Under the pieces are notes generated by a model. The model was not told the DNA's origin. It saw nothing but the letters and a program-made list of their open reading frames with translations, and searched no databases. Of a stretch of 64,000 bases of DNA, positions 34,703-47,800 are shown piece after piece; the first letter of the stretch is position 1, and every line of letters starts with the position of its first letter. The stretch is taken from the NCBI RefSeq assembly GCF_025370935.1, contig NC_133482.1:2393606-2457605 (forward strand), given 5' to 3'. Position numbers and translations under genes: made by a program. This stretch comes from Choristoneura fumiferana (Eukaryota; Arthropoda; Insecta; Lepidoptera; Tortricidae).

Positions 34703-37700
34703 ATGGCTCAACACGCTGAGCCAATGGACGTGGACGACATCGAAAGTGATTTTGACAACAAGGAAAACACTTATCATCATAGCAATGTTTTGCCAAGAAC
34801 CCCATGTACTGAAAAAGGCTACGAGGAACTTGATGTCTCAGAGCTCAACATGAAACTAAGGTATTCCGTCACCCCTGCTGCCTCTCCGATGTCAAAAAGC
34901 ATGTCTCACTCTCTTGACAGCCGATACAATGCTTCCACAGACGAGTCTCTCAATAATACTGTTATTAATGAAAATGAAAATAATTTGACTCGGTCCTTAC
35001 ATTCTGCTTTGAACAAGCCAGAGTTGAAAACGCCCAAGGTATTGCCTCTACAATCTTTACCAGCAAACCTTACAGCAGACAGCACTAGAAATGCTACAAT
35101 TCTTCAACAATTAGTTACTAAAATTGACAATAACAATGTGACAATAACTGTAAGTAATGAAAATGAAATTGATACCCTGTCATTTCCAAGTTCCTCTTCA
35201 TCTATGACGCATACCCCTGAGGCCACCACACCGACAAAAGAAATCGCTAAAGATGGTGGTTCCCCGATTATGAGAGGGCTTAAGTCTGTTCTGAGTATGT
35301 TCCGCTCTTCACAAAGCCCTATTCCTCCAGCAGAAGCAGAAAGCAAAGCCATAGATGCTGTTCTAAGCCCAACTGATGTACAATTACCTGATTCTAAACC
35401 TCAGGCTATGGCATCTACTCCCATTAATCAGAGAAATAAAGAAAAAAGTATCTCCAGAAGAAATAGTTCACATAAGGAAAGTTTAGTGTTTAATGAAGAT
35501 TTAGAAAAAGAATTACAATGGAACGATGACTCAACAATAGTTTTTAGTACAGAAAAAATCCCGATCCATAAATTATTTTTTCAAGATAAGCCAGTCATCT
35601 CCAAACCTGACAATTTACAACAGCCTATTAATGATGATGTTAATTCCTCAGTAGAATATATGGATGTTTCATATAATGATATTTCTATGAGAGAAAGAAC
35701 ATTGAATGCAACTGGAAACAAAAGCGCAGCCTTTGATATTCCAGAATCTGATGGAGAATTTGTTGATTGTGAAACAACTATTACGCAGGATGAATGCCAA
35801 ATTTTTACTGAAAATGCCAAGTCAGAAGAATTTATTATCAAACAACAAGATAATACTAAAAAAAATTTGGCTGAAAAGAATGTTGCAGCAGATGAATTGC
35901 CTTTTTTGAATACCACTGTAGATATACTAAAATTAATTGATGGTTCTCAAATAGATGTTAATGCAGATCAAACAGTAAAGCAACTAGATTTTTCCACTAC
36001 TGATATTGTCAACCAATTGTCTGATCTTATTGATGCTTCTGAAACAGTTAAAACCAATGTAAGTTTAGATAAGCATAAAGTCGATTTAAATAATACTGAA
36101 GCTCTTAAGGCAACTCATGTACTCAAGCAAACTTTTACTGAAGACAAGCCGATACTATTAGAAAATCTAGTCACAAGTTCCGAGAATTCCATGTTTTCTG
36201 AAAACATCAGTTCTATTAAAGATGCTGAAAATGTAAGTATTGAAAATAATAAAATAGAAAATGTAATTCATGATTTGGATACACCCTTACAACCAGATAA
36301 GATAGGTTCAAGCTTCGAAACTGTTTTGCCTATAATTAGTTCAGTCCATGCTGAAGTTATTTCTACAACAGATGATTCTTCTCATACTATAAAAAATAAA
36401 GATAATGTAAGATTGGAAACAGTTGAAAAAATAAGTGATGGCATGCCAAATCATCCTTTACCTTGTGACATTCCATTACCCAATGAAGATGATTTTAATG
36501 AAATAGTTCAAAATTTGGACCAAGAAAATTTACAGTCAGAAGAAATACTTACTGAAACTTTGCCAATAGTCGAGACAGCGCAAAATACCTTATTGGCAGC
36601 ACTAAATAAAACAACTGAATTGAGTCTTGAAACAAAACTAGAAAATAATCAAACTGACAACCCTGACATCTCTTGTAAACTGACCTTATTACCTAGCGAT
36701 GTTCCAATACCTGACATGGATGATAATCATTCAATAAAGATCAATAGTTCACTGCACGAAGCTGTAACTGTTGTCCCTGACCCTGTTCAACCACAAATTG
36801 CTTTAACTACTGATATTGAAAATGTAGTAAATAATACTGTTTTAATGAACCATTCTGTAACTGCAACACCCAGTGAAAATGGTAATGATGAGGAAATAAC
36901 CCAAAACATAATATCTGAAGTCTCAATTAAAAATGATACTGTTGAGATTGATGAAGGAGAAAAGATGGAGGTATCTTACTGCAAACAATTTTCAGAAAAA
37001 TGCCCTGAAAATTTAGCTGTTGATGTCCCTGCCACAACTGATTCTTCTGATGAAATAAATGAAACCATAAAAATATCTGATTCTCCTAAACAATTACAAC
37101 TAATGTGTATTGAAAATCTTCCTAGTAAAATCGAATTACCTGAAGCAAATGCACAGGAAATCAAATTTGTTTTACGGGATGACATAGTAATTACTGAAAA
37201 ACAAATTGAGAGCGAACATGAACCAGCGCCTGCTATTATAATGGAGAATAATGCATTTGAAGAAAAGTCTGAGAACGTTTCAGCTAGCACTAATATAAAT
37301 TTACCAGACAATTTTGAAACTTTTTCTAATTCAAATGTGGTAGAAGCAGTAACTTCGTCAGTAATAGTGCCAGAAACATCCTTAGATCCAAAAATCAACG
37401 AAACTAAGTCACCAGATCTTCAAATAAACATTTCACATGAGATAAACATTGTTGACACTACACACGATTCGGAGCTGACTAAAAATGTAACTTCAACAGC
37501 CAATGCTTTGTGTTGTGAAGTGCCCAGTTTACCTTTAACACCTTTATTAGAGAAAGCTGGTGAAGATAACACCGATGCCCCGACTACAAAAGATGAGATA
37601 ATTACAGACACTTCAAACAATATATCTATTAGAACAGGTTCAGATACAACGGAAGTTATAAAAAGTGTATTGCAACCTGAAGGGGAAATAGATGAAGAAG

Positions 37701-40168
37701 TAGTGGTGTCTGAAAATAGTAGCCCTTTTGTTTCCATATCGGCTGAAGAAAAAATTGTCGTTCAATTCAAAGGCGACAATTTAGAAGATAGCGTAAATTC
37801 TACTTCCGATAAATCGACTTTACCACCATTGTCTCCAAAAATAGTTTCAAAAGGTTACAATTTGAACTTTGATGACCTTGACGCTATGAATCCGTTTGCA
37901 ACAAAGACGAAGATTAGAATGTCGCCACCACCTGGTGCATCTCCAAACAGACAGCCGGAAGTAGAACCTGTACAGTACCAGAGAATTGAGAAATCGGAGC
38001 TCTCTGAGAAAGGTAAAAATGAAAACAGAAGAAAGTCGATGCCAGAAAAAAGAAAGCCTTTGAAAACAAAAAGTGCTTTTAATTCTACTTTTGATAGTAC
38101 GGAGAGTCCCACATCAAAACTAGTTGAACCTAAAAACCAAAAGGACACAGACTACCCTAAAAAAGAGATTGATATCAAGCAGGATAATTCACAGAAAATT
38201 GATATAGCTCAAACCGAGACTGTTACACCGGTTATTGATGAAGCAACCAATCAACCAGAGGCAACCAATCTTGTTGAAACAGATAAAGTGGCCAATTATC
38301 ATACAAAAACAACTATGGCGGCGGAATCATTTGAACATAATCCTGATAACACCACCAACATTGTCGAAGATATTGTTATGAGTGAAAGTCGTAAATCTAC
38401 TATAAACTCAGACAATACTTCATCTTCAGAACAATCTGCGTATTTCTCTGCTGCTGCTTCATCCACCGAATGCACTGAGTCGAAGAACGTTTTTAATTTA
38501 CCCGAAATAGATGACAAAGACTTTAACCCATTTGCCACTAAATCCAAAGTTCGTCAGACACCACCACCTGATTTAGATATGGTTAATCCATTCGCAACTA
38601 AATGTAAAATCAAATCTTCACCTGAGACATCATTCGTTATTACTGCAAACGATGCCAATACTACTGTAACGGTTGATACTGGAAGCGAATTAAAAGATGC
38701 ATCCCATAATTTGAGCACTTGCAGTGATTCTTCGAGGACTAGTGATGAAAAGGATGTCACTGTCCAGGAAGTTCATACTGAAGACGAAGACACAATAGAA
38801 GGTCCATTTCTAGAAGCCGAGGATATTAATTATACCGAAAAAATACCAGAGCTCGATGATGATAAAGCACATGTTGATTTAAATAATATTAATGCGCAGG
38901 CGCATGAAGACGACACGGAAGCTGCTGAGATGTTTATAGATGCTGAAGCATTTGAATTCCTTATGAATCAGAACAATACCGATGAAGTGGCATACAGCGG
39001 CAAAGAGAGCTTATTTCTTAAGTTTGATCCCCTTTTTGCTCGGAGAGTTACGTCAGAAGGTGTGGCTGCTGCTTTAAGTGAGATTAAAAAAAGACAAAGC
39101 ACTCCCAAGAAAATGTCAAAACCGATGCCTCCTAAAAACGAGGAGCTAATGTCATTTGATGAACTGGTCGCCGGTCCATCAGACTTGAACAAAACCAATG
39201 CAGTACAATGTGACGTTGAAGACACTCACGATGATATGAATGTCACTGTATTGTCTAAACCAATGATGGCCGTCACCCCAGCTGTGAACCCAGTGGTCAC
39301 ACCTAAGAAATCTTTGACACCAACTAGAGCAAATAGGCTGTCGATGACGTTTACATCGCCTGCCATGGCAGTGATTGATAGGCTGCTTTCATTGAGTGGC
39401 AATAGTCCATCGGCAGGTCTGGATACGACGGTCTCGCACACCAGTAGAGAGCGCACTGAAGCTGATCAAGCTCTTACACAATTAAGAGAGTTGCTAGCCG
39501 AAAAGGAAATAAATGTCTATAATTTAAGATGCGAAAGCAAAGAACTCAAAAACCGATTATCCGCTTTAGAAACTCAAATGAAATCTCTTGAAGCAGTGAG
39601 TTCAGAAAGACTACAAAAAATTAATGAATTGACTGAAAACCTAGCTGAAAAAACGAAAATGAACAGGAGCATGGCAGCAGTTGTAGAAGAGTACGAACGG
39701 ACCATCGCTAGTTTAATATCAGAAACCGAACAAGACAAGAAACGCTACGCCGAAGAGCGCATGCAGCTTATACGAGACAGGGACGAACAAACGGCACATT
39801 TGACAAGCATGGAGGTGTCATTCAGCGACTTACATAGTAAATACGAAAAGAGTAAGCAAGTAATAATAGGCTACAAAACGAACGAAGAAGCATACAAGAA
39901 TGCTATAAAAGAATTTGAGGAGAACCTTGCCAAGATGCATTCGAATTATGAGCTACTGAAACAGCACGCTACTTCGAAACTTAATCACGCGAACCAAGAA
40001 TTAGAGAAGTTGAACAAAGCCCATGAGAGTGAAATATTAAAGTATAACGCTATGATAAAGAGGAAAGATTTGCATATCACGTCACTGGAAGAAAGTCTCG
40101 CTCAGAAAACCAAAGCGAACGAAGAATTGACGGCCATATGCGATGAACTCATCAACAAAGTCGGCTGA
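34703..40168 (+). CDS. tacc: Transforming acidic coiled-coil (TACC) protein, 1821 aa, uninterrupted
   Basis: The start is the first in-frame ATG (AAAATGG context); an in-frame TGA at 34643 lies upstream. Residues 1-1580 are acidic, Ser/Thr/Asn-rich and probably disordered, with three NPFATK repeats near residues 1062, 1274 and 1293, the SDP-type motif of TACC proteins. Around residue 1550 is a conserved-looking MTFTSPAMAVIDRLLSLSG. From about 1585 to the end is a long coiled coil carrying TACC landmarks: EEYERTIASLISETEQDKKR, FSDLHSKYEKSKQVIIGYK, NEEAYKNAIKEFEENL, LEESLAQKTKANEELTAICD, and ELINKVG at the terminus. In the family this domain binds XMAP215/Msps and targets it to centrosomes and spindles under Aurora A control. 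The gene shows no intron in the coding region, which is unusual for 5.5 kb. The identity of the C-terminal domain is firm. Confidence 0.94.
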   Translation: MAQHAEPMDVDDIESDFDNKENTYHHSNVLPRTPCTEKGYEELDVSELNMKLRYSVTPAASPMSKSMSHSLDSRYNASTDESLNNTVINENENNLTRSLHSALNKPELKTPKVLPLQSLPANLTADSTRNATILQQLVTKIDNNNVTITVSNENEIDTLSFPSSSSSMTHTPEATTPTKEIAKDGGSPIMRGLKSVLSMFRSSQSPIPPAEAESKAIDAVLSPTDVQLPDSKPQAMASTPINQRNKEKSISRRNSSHKESLVFNEDLEKELQWNDDSTIVFSTEKIPIHKLFFQDKPVISKPDNLQQPINDDVNSSVEYMDVSYNDISMRERTLNATGNKSAAFDIPESDGEFVDCETTITQDECQIFTENAKSEEFIIKQQDNTKKNLAEKNVAADELPFLNTTVDILKLIDGSQIDVNADQTVKQLDFSTTDIVNQLSDLIDASETVKTNVSLDKHKVDLNNTEALKATHVLKQTFTEDKPILLENLVTSSENSMFSENISSIKDAENVSIENNKIENVIHDLDTPLQPDKIGSSFETVLPIISSVHAEVISTTDDSSHTIKNKDNVRLETVEKISDGMPNHPLPCDIPLPNEDDFNEIVQNLDQENLQSEEILTETLPIVETAQNTLLAALNKTTELSLETKLENNQTDNPDISCKLTLLPSDVPIPDMDDNHSIKINSSLHEAVTVVPDPVQPQIALTTDIENVVNNTVLMNHSVTATPSENGNDEEITQNIISEVSIKNDTVEIDEGEKMEVSYCKQFSEKCPENLAVDVPATTDSSDEINETIKISDSPKQLQLMCIENLPSKIELPEANAQEIKFVLRDDIVITEKQIESEHEPAPAIIMENNAFEEKSENVSASTNINLPDNFETFSNSNVVEAVTSSVIVPETSLDPKINETKSPDLQINISHEINIVDTTHDSELTKNVTSTANALCCEVPSLPLTPLLEKAGEDNTDAPTTKDEIITDTSNNISIRTGSDTTEVIKSVLQPEGEIDEEVVVSENSSPFVSISAEEKIVVQFKGDNLEDSVNSTSDKSTLPPLSPKIVSKGYNLNFDDLDAMNPFATKTKIRMSPPPGASPNRQPEVEPVQYQRIEKSELSEKGKNENRRKSMPEKRKPLKTKSAFNSTFDSTESPTSKLVEPKNQKDTDYPKKEIDIKQDNSQKIDIAQTETVTPVIDEATNQPEATNLVETDKVANYHTKTTMAAESFEHNPDNTTNIVEDIVMSESRKSTINSDNTSSSEQSAYFSAAASSTECTESKNVFNLPEIDDKDFNPFATKSKVRQTPPPDLDMVNPFATKCKIKSSPETSFVITANDANTTVTVDTGSELKDASHNLSTCSDSSRTSDEKDVTVQEVHTEDEDTIEGPFLEAEDINYTEKIPELDDDKAHVDLNNINAQAHEDDTEAAEMFIDAEAFEFLMNQNNTDEVAYSGKESLFLKFDPLFARRVTSEGVAAALSEIKKRQSTPKKMSKPMPPKNEELMSFDELVAGPSDLNKTNAVQCDVEDTHDDMNVTVLSKPMMAVTPAVNPVVTPKKSLTPTRANRLSMTFTSPAMAVIDRLLSLSGNSPSAGLDTTVSHTSRERTEADQALTQLRELLAEKEINVYNLRCESKELKNRLSALETQMKSLEAVSSERLQKINELTENLAEKTKMNRSMAAVVEEYERTIASLISETEQDKKRYAEERMQLIRDRDEQTAHLTSMEVSFSDLHSKYEKSKQVIIGYKTNEEAYKNAIKEFEENLAKMHSNYELLKQHATSKLNHANQELEKLNKAHESEILKYNAMIKRKDLHITSLEESLAQKTKANEELTAICDELINKVG

Positions 40169-41883
40169 ACTAATTTTAGGCGTATCCAAACATTAGCTAT
40201 GTTTTATAGTCTTTATGATCCAGATTGATATCTCGGGGCCTGTTGCTTGTGCACTTGTCTTCCGGTAAGTTGCATTAAGACGAGCTGGTCTCGGCGACTC
40301 GACGCGTGCCAAATAAACAATCATGTTAAAAATTCCTGTTAATTCAAGACTGCAAATTGTGATAAGAGAATTAATTGGATGTAATTCGATGTGTGTAACC
40401 TAATTAGTCGTTGTTGTACATCAGTTAGTTTTGTCATTGAGATGTCTTGTAACGAAATGAAAACAACGTATTTAGCTCTAACAATATATTTTTGTACCTT
40501 ACACTTTTGTACTATGCTGGACATAGTGAAAACGTGTGATAATTTTATTGAATACTCATCTCAACCGTAGTACTACTTAATACTTTCATCGTGAATAATA
40601 CAGGGTGAAATTTTAAACATTATACAAAATTAGTGGTCCAGCTTGAACCACTCATTTTGTAACATTCGAAATTTACTCTGGATAATACCTTTTGCATGTA
40701 ATTAAATTTGGAATCCTAAAAACTTATTTATGTAAGTATAACTATTAGATAAAATATTTTTGGGATAGTTTACTCATGCATTAAAATATTTTTGTATATG
40801 TGTAATGGACAGACAAAAAATCTCCTATTGTTAGACATTTCAAGATGCATGATAATTATGATGCTAGTTTAAATTTAAGGGACATTTAAGAGTGTATTTC
40901 ATATTTGCCATGTTTACCTTTATGTCACGTATCCCATAGTGACTCATAGTCATAATTTCCGTATCATCAGATCTCTCATATCATTTTTTTATATTTTTAT
41001 ATAATTTGTAGACCTTAAACGTAAATCAGAACTATTTTTGGAAAGAAAATTTTGCAAGTCGGAAATTTGTAAACGATATATTTTCACACCAGGTCCAGTG
41101 TTGAAGTATTTTTGTAATTATACTTAGAGATGTAGACGTTAGGTTTATTATAGTTATTAAAGTTATTGACTTTTCGAAATGTTTGTTTTATTCCGCGAAT
41201 AATATCCGAAATATAAATATAATATCCAAAGAAACTGAAGCGCGTATCAGGGTGGAACTGTTTCCCTGCAAATGTAATGTTACGCCCGCCAAACAACTCG
41301 TTGTCAAATGTGGTCAAACTGAGTGCGAAAGGTTCCACCTCTAGGCGAATTCAGTTTCCACAAGTACTACGTGAACCTTGTTTTATTACTAGACATCGCA
41401 GTGGTGAAGATAGTATTTCAAATCAAAATAATGTGAGCACATTCTTCACTTCGACTCTTACAAAGGTCTCATATAAATTTTACCAAAAGTGGATTAGTTC
41501 GGCGATTATAATTTAATTTATAATTGAAGTCTGTTTTCTGATTTATAAGAACAAAATTCAGGTTACAAGTGCCTTCATACCTTTACAAACTTCTCATAAT
41601 TTTGACGAAGCATTCCCGACTGCTAAACACGCTGTAGCTTCGACGCTGTACTGTAGGTTTATTTGTGTATAATATTCGAAAGCCATCGTTTATATTAATT
41701 GCGCTCATAAAAGTTCTGTATTGTTTTCCAACAAAACTGCATGTGATATGTTGACACGTGGAGTTGTACCACGCTGTACCAAGGCATTATTTTTAACAAA
41801 AAGTCCTACTTTAGCGAGGCCATTGCCTCTGCTCTTTTTGCCCAAGAGCTCGACCAAGGAGGTTCGCTGGCTCGCGCGTTGCC
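40169..41883. other. TACC 3' UTR and IFT46 upstream region
   Basis: AATAAA at 40312-40317 lies 144 nt past the TACC stop and is a candidate polyadenylation signal. The rest is AT-rich. About 41235-41345 holds a repeat piece (GGTGGAACTGTTTCCCTGCA… to …AAAGGTTCCACCTC) with loosely inverted ends, related to the GGGTGGAACCTTT piece near 8140. The IFT46 promoter should lie in 41600-41880. Confidence 0.4.
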
Positions 41884-41891
41884 ATGGCAAT
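41878..41891 (+). promoter_or_regulatory. X-box (RFX binding site) over the IFT46 start codon
   Basis: GTTGCCATGGCAAT matches the X-box palindrome GTNRCC-(AT)-RGYAAC at all but the last base. The ATG in its centre (41884) is the IFT46 start. RFX factors drive ciliary genes in animals through such sites, usually within a few hundred bases of the start. The combination of motif and gene is unlikely to be chance, although the central CCATGG is also just a strong translation-start context. Confidence 0.6.
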
Positions 41892-44800
41892 GAGGGACAA
41901 ACATTGTCAAACGCTGACCTTCAGTCACGAGGAGCCGAGTGAAGTTGTCTATGTCGCTAATGAGTGTCCTCGGGGGATGTATGACGAAACGTTAGAGGTC
42001 GATGCGAGGGAGATTGATAGTCCTTCATCGAGCTCCGACGAGGAGGTGGTCAAGGCGGCCATGTCCAAGTTCAACCCGCCGGCGCGTCACATCGCACGAC
42101 ACGATTTTGATTCGGAGAGCGAAAGCGACTCGGACCCTGAGAACGACAAGTTCCTAAACAATGCCAGCCGGAGAGATGCGGTAAGATGTTTTAATTAACT
42201 GAGAGATAATGCGGTAACATTGTTGTTAACTGCCTAATTGTTATCCTTTTGTTTGGTGTGAATTTTTGTTGTGTAATTGTTCAGAGTGCAGAGCGGAAGC
42301 CGCAGGCGGAGAAGGTCGGAGAGTTGTCCAAGCAGTCTTCTAAAGATGAGACTCGTGAAATTGTCAAGGGCAGGCCAGCAGCAACAAAACGCGCAGATTC
42401 ATCTGAAAATTCAGGTAAATCTGGTCTACTTACTCTAACTCTTAGGCTTTTACCCTTAAGAACGTAAAATATTATCTATCTTTTTTGTACGATAACCAAA
42501 GGGTAATTATCTATATCTATGTAACTAGGTGACATTCGTTTATTTATGTCGTGTGACATTGATATGATATGCGTTCAAAATATCGAAGATCCAAAATTAG
42601 TGATACTTTTTAATACTAAGGTAAGTACATCTTTCTTACGTTCCCACGAATGAATTAATAGTCCAACATGCTTGTGCGTTTTAAAAAAAAGTGTAGGTAC
42701 CTAGTAGTAGGTTTTTAGGGTTCCGGAGCCAAAATGGCAAAAACGGAACCCTTATAGTTTCGCCATGTCTGTCTGTCTGTCCGCGGCTTTGCTCAGGGAC
42801 TATCAATGCTAGATAGCTGTAATTTTGCACGGATATATATGTAAGCTATGCCGACAAGTAGAAAAGTACAATGTAGTGTACCTCCCATAGACGTAAAGTG
42901 GGGGTGATTTTTTTCGCATCCAACTATAGTGTGGGGTATCGTTGGATAAAACCATTAGGGGTTTGCTAAGACGATTTTTGGATTCAGTGATTCGTTTGCG
43001 AAATAATTCTACTTTAAAATGCAAATTTTCATTAAAATCCCCCCCCCCCTCTAAAATTTAAACCGGTAGGTGGAAAAAAAATTAAATTCAGGATGGTAAA
43101 GGATAAGTATATCAAACTTACAAGGAAAACTATAACGGCTAAGTTTGCTTGAGAATTGACAAGATTTCATTTTTTAAATTACTACAGGAATCGAAAGATT
43201 CCTCCTGAACATGGAAAATATTATTATAATTGATTTCTCCATATTAAAAAAAATACAAAAAATTTAATGTTTGAATTTAACTACAACAGAATAGATATGT
43301 TTCTTTGCCTTTATCCTGTCATAATTTTGATATTGTCTCTATGCAACGTCTACGTCAGATACGTTATTTTTTTTAAGAGAAAAAAAGTAATGGATCTATT
43401 GTGTCGTAGTTTTGAGTTAAGTAGAATAAGCACATCTTAAAAAAATTGTAATAAATTAATTAAAGTTGTAGCGAAATTTTAAAAATATCACCTACAGAGT
43501 TATAGTCTTAGAAATATGAAATCTTGTCAATTAAGATTCCGCATAAAATACGAAATCCTTAGAAAAATATTACTTAATTTTTTCGTAATTTTGGGCGTGT
43601 TCGACACGCTCTTGGCCGGTTTTTTCTACTCAGAATCCCCATTTTTTTCATACAAAATTTTATGAGTCAGTTTTGTCACGCACGTAAAAAACTTCGAAAA
43701 CTGTATTTTTTTTTGGGGGACATTTTTTTAAACTATCGGAATCTATTGTGCTCTTGATTCTGAGTAGGAAAAACCATATTTTTTCCAAAATTTCAAAAAA
43801 AGAGAGGGTACACTTCTTTTTGAAAACGCCCGCTTATCGTGCCATGTCTTGTCCTCGTTAAGCTAAGCAATTTTTCGTGAAGTATCGGGGCAAGACCTAA
43901 ACCATTCGATGACATGCATTGTGGTGAAAAAAGTACTGGTTTTATACCGGTAATAAAAAAATCTTAAGTTGGATTTTCATTTTGGAGGCGAAAACCCCCC
44001 ATAATGAAATTACGCCTTACGCTATTTAATTACTTATATCCGTTTGGCTTTCATATTACATCTGTAGACTACGGTCACCAGCATTAATATCTGCCACAGC
44101 TGGCACGTCCTTCCGGCCCTAGAAATAGAGTCGTATCAGATATTTATGCACGCTTGTTGTGTCAGATATGGTGCTGGTGACTGTACTGTACGCTAGTCAT
44201 GCGGCATACGATTACCCGGTTGGACTGAGCCAGAACTAACTGCACATTCATACATTAGTTCATTAGATTGCGCCAACGCTGGCTGCGATAAAAAATAATT
44301 TAGAAGCCTTGTATCCACATTGAGGTCGATGAATCGGGCTATATTTAGTTACCGCCAGCTGTACTAGACTAGAGATGCCAGTAATATACAATCGTTCCTT
44401 GTATGTATTGCGGATTTATATTGTCAACGTTTCACCGTTATATTTTAACCGCCTACTGGAAGGAATGAACAATTACCCGATGGTAATTGATAACTATACC
44501 ACAGAATATATAATAGTACAACTATACGTATGTCGTCGGTAGGTATTGTAGTACGAGTATTTCCTTTATGCGGCAAGTGGTGTCAGTATTGAATGGTTGG
44601 TAGGTATTGGGTCCTAATTAAGTTCATATTCTTACGATCTTACGGGATTTAAGCCGTGACTACCTAAGCTACCTTTAATGAGTTTTGTATGGATTTTCAT
44701 AATGATATTATGGAAAATTGCAGACATGTTTTTTCTTCGTCAACATCAAATAGTGCTTCAGATTCATGAGTGAGGAACCCAAAGTTACCTAATTCTGAAA

Positions 44801-47800
44801 AAAAGAAGCAAATTCGGTGACAATTCGTGTCATCACTCATCACCATACGATGTAAAGGCTCCGTAGCACAATTTCGAAAATCAATATTCCTAATAACGAT
44901 ATTCCTAAAGACAAAACTCCGAAAATCAAAATTTATAATGTACGAAATTCCTAAAGATGTTCGATGTTCATTTAACCCACATTTAAAATAGCGAATGTAC
45001 AAAACTGCTACTACATGAAAATCCTAAATAAATTTGCTGCAAAAGTTTGCTACGGAGCTGATGTAAATTATGCTTGTATTACCTAGTAATATATTATTAT
45101 TTTTTGCGTTTGGTGGTGGTACTAAGCTGTTGGGACCGTTAATTGATAAATCATATTTCTTGCTTTCTTTCAAAATGAAAATCTCCTTTATGGTGGCAAC
45201 TGTCCTTCACCCAGAGAGCGACAGCGCCGAGCTGGGGCTGGAGCGGCCCCCGGCGAGCGGGCAGCGGCGCGGCACCGGCGTGGTCGTCCCCGCGGAGGGC
45301 GCCTACGACCCCAAGCAGTTCCAGGACCTCAAGGTGCCCGCTGACCTGGAGAACATCTTCCAGTATATTATGAAGTGAGTTAAACACGCGGAAGCTGTTG
45401 CTTAGCTTTGAAGCTGACTAATTTAGACATTAAGAGACTTTATACTTATAATCTTCATTTTGACGACCGGATGGCCAAGTGGTTAGAGAATCGATCCCCG
45501 ACCGGGGCAGATGTTTGTGTGAATAATACGAATGTTTGCTTTCGGGTCTTGGATGTATGTATTTATCTGTAGTATGTTTATCCGTTGCCTAGTATCCATA
45601 GTACAAGCTTTGCTTAGTTTGGGACTAGGTCGATTGGTATCAAGTGTCCCATGATATTTTTATTTATTTTATTTAGTACTTACTTTAGGTATTATTTCAA
45701 CTGTTATGTTTATTGAATTATGTGTTGAATACATTTATATATTTTAGCTACATACATTATTGCATTAGGCATCACCTATAATGATAATTGTATTATTGGA
45801 TCAAGTGAATTATGTATGACTTTCTATTCAAACTTTTCTTCTTGGTGGCAATGATGTTATTTCCGAAATGGTTGGTAGTAAAAAAAAATTAAAAGCCTTT
45901 TGAGTTTGAATTTTGAATGCTGCACCACACTCGTCGAGTGTCAAGAGGAGACAGGGGCGGCCTTAGTGGGTGGCGAACAGCGCAATCGCCCGGGGCGTCG
46001 CTCTTGCAGGGGCCTCGCGCAACAACCCAAGCAAATTTAAAAAAATATAGAAACCAGATCTACTTTCGCATTACATACTTTTCACGAAGGACAAAGGGCC
46101 TCGCAAAGACCTGCCGCCCGGAGCCTCGCAATGGGTAAGGTCGCCGCTGAGAGGAGAAAAGGAGACTGGACATGGTTTACCTGTAACAGCTCACTATTTA
46201 CACAGCGTAATTTCGTTGATAGACGTAATTTCTTTGGTTTCGCGGTGACTGCCATGTTTTTAGGTCAACGAAATACAATACCTAACTTCGTAAGCCTCGT
46301 CGCTTGTTTTTGCGAGTACCTATCCGTTATCTGTACAATGTAACTAAAAGAACACCTACTACTTCTTGCTAACGTTTTCAAATAGCAAATAGTTAACAAA
46401 GACGCGTGGTGTATAGGTACGATCGTAAATTGCAATAATTTAAACTTTCTCTGGGTTGTAACTAAATAATTCTTTGAATATTTATCGGAAAAACGCTAAC
46501 CATGCGAACTATTCACTACTGTACTTTACATACGTACTATATAGCCTGTTATACTAATTACATGCTTCTTGAAATCAGCATAGGTAGTTCAGTACCTTTT
46601 TATATTTTTTGCGTTGCCCAGGAGCGTACGCAGCCTGAAATTTTGGATAAAGTCTGTCCACGATAAAATTTGGTCATGCACGAGCTGGTGTGTCTTTGTA
46701 ATGAATGCTAATTTTGAAGCAGCACTTTTTTTTTAAATTTTTTTTGTACATTTTTAGAAGATTTTTCAATTTGACGTGTACTATTTTTGGGACTCCCCCC
46801 CTCGGACCGCGCCTGGTCTTGCCACGACACGATCGACTGGACTAAAAGTCGCGATCGCCCTGGTCTAGGCGTCATTATGCTCTTGTTAATAAAAGAAAGA
46901 AAGGTCCATTCGTTTCCGAATGACATTCTAACTCCTAAACAAATGAAAGTCCGTCGTATCATATCTCATTTCGCTTCATTGCACAGTTTTATTTATCTCC
47001 ACCCACGGTGCAACCTTGCGGTAACTAGCCGGCTGTCCGGGACGACGGATATCACACCCTTGGCAATTTGTGATAGGGTTTAAATTGGGTTTGAAATAAT
47101 AACTGTATTAATAAGAATGTATGTCAGTAGGTGGATTGCAGTTGAGTCATGAAGTTAGATTGTGCGACATATCGCAGTTCTAAAACAAGAAGAACGTATT
47201 TTGACGGCGAAGTACCAATACCTCCTAACTGAATAATCTTTGACACGCGATTGAGGACCTTAGCATCCCCCAGCTAAAGCTAAGTTAGACATTTATCAGT
47301 TACATTACTTAATGCTTAAAAAATCGAGCAAAAAATAAGTTTTTGCGTTTATATCGAAAGTATGAAATTCGCGTTTAAGTCAGTGTTGTTTTAGAGGTGC
47401 GATACAAAATTCAATAAAAAGACTCGTCAAGATTGTTCACCCTTTTTCTAATGCTAAAAAAAAACCAGCCAAGAGCGTGTCGGACACGCCCGAAATAGGG
47501 TTCCGTAGCCATTACGAAAAAATTAAGTAATATATTTCTAAGGATTTTATATTTTGTACGGAATATTCCAAGTTTAGGTAAGTATATTTTATACCTTAGG
47601 CTGGTATTTTTATTCTTAAACTACTAATAATTCTCAAGAAAACTTGACCGTTATAGTTTTCCTTGTAAGTTTGATCTACTTACTACCATCCTGTTTTTTT
47701 TTGTAAAAATTTAGATTTTAGAGGGGGGGACGCCCTATTTTAATGAAAATTTTTACTTTAAAGTTGAATATTTTGTAAACAAATTACTGAATCGAAAAAT

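Noticed and set aside
45462..45540. A tRNA gene
   Set aside because: The A-box-like and B-box-like pieces are on a truncated head followed by a SINE body and tail, and no cloverleaf can be drawn. It is a tRNA-derived SINE.
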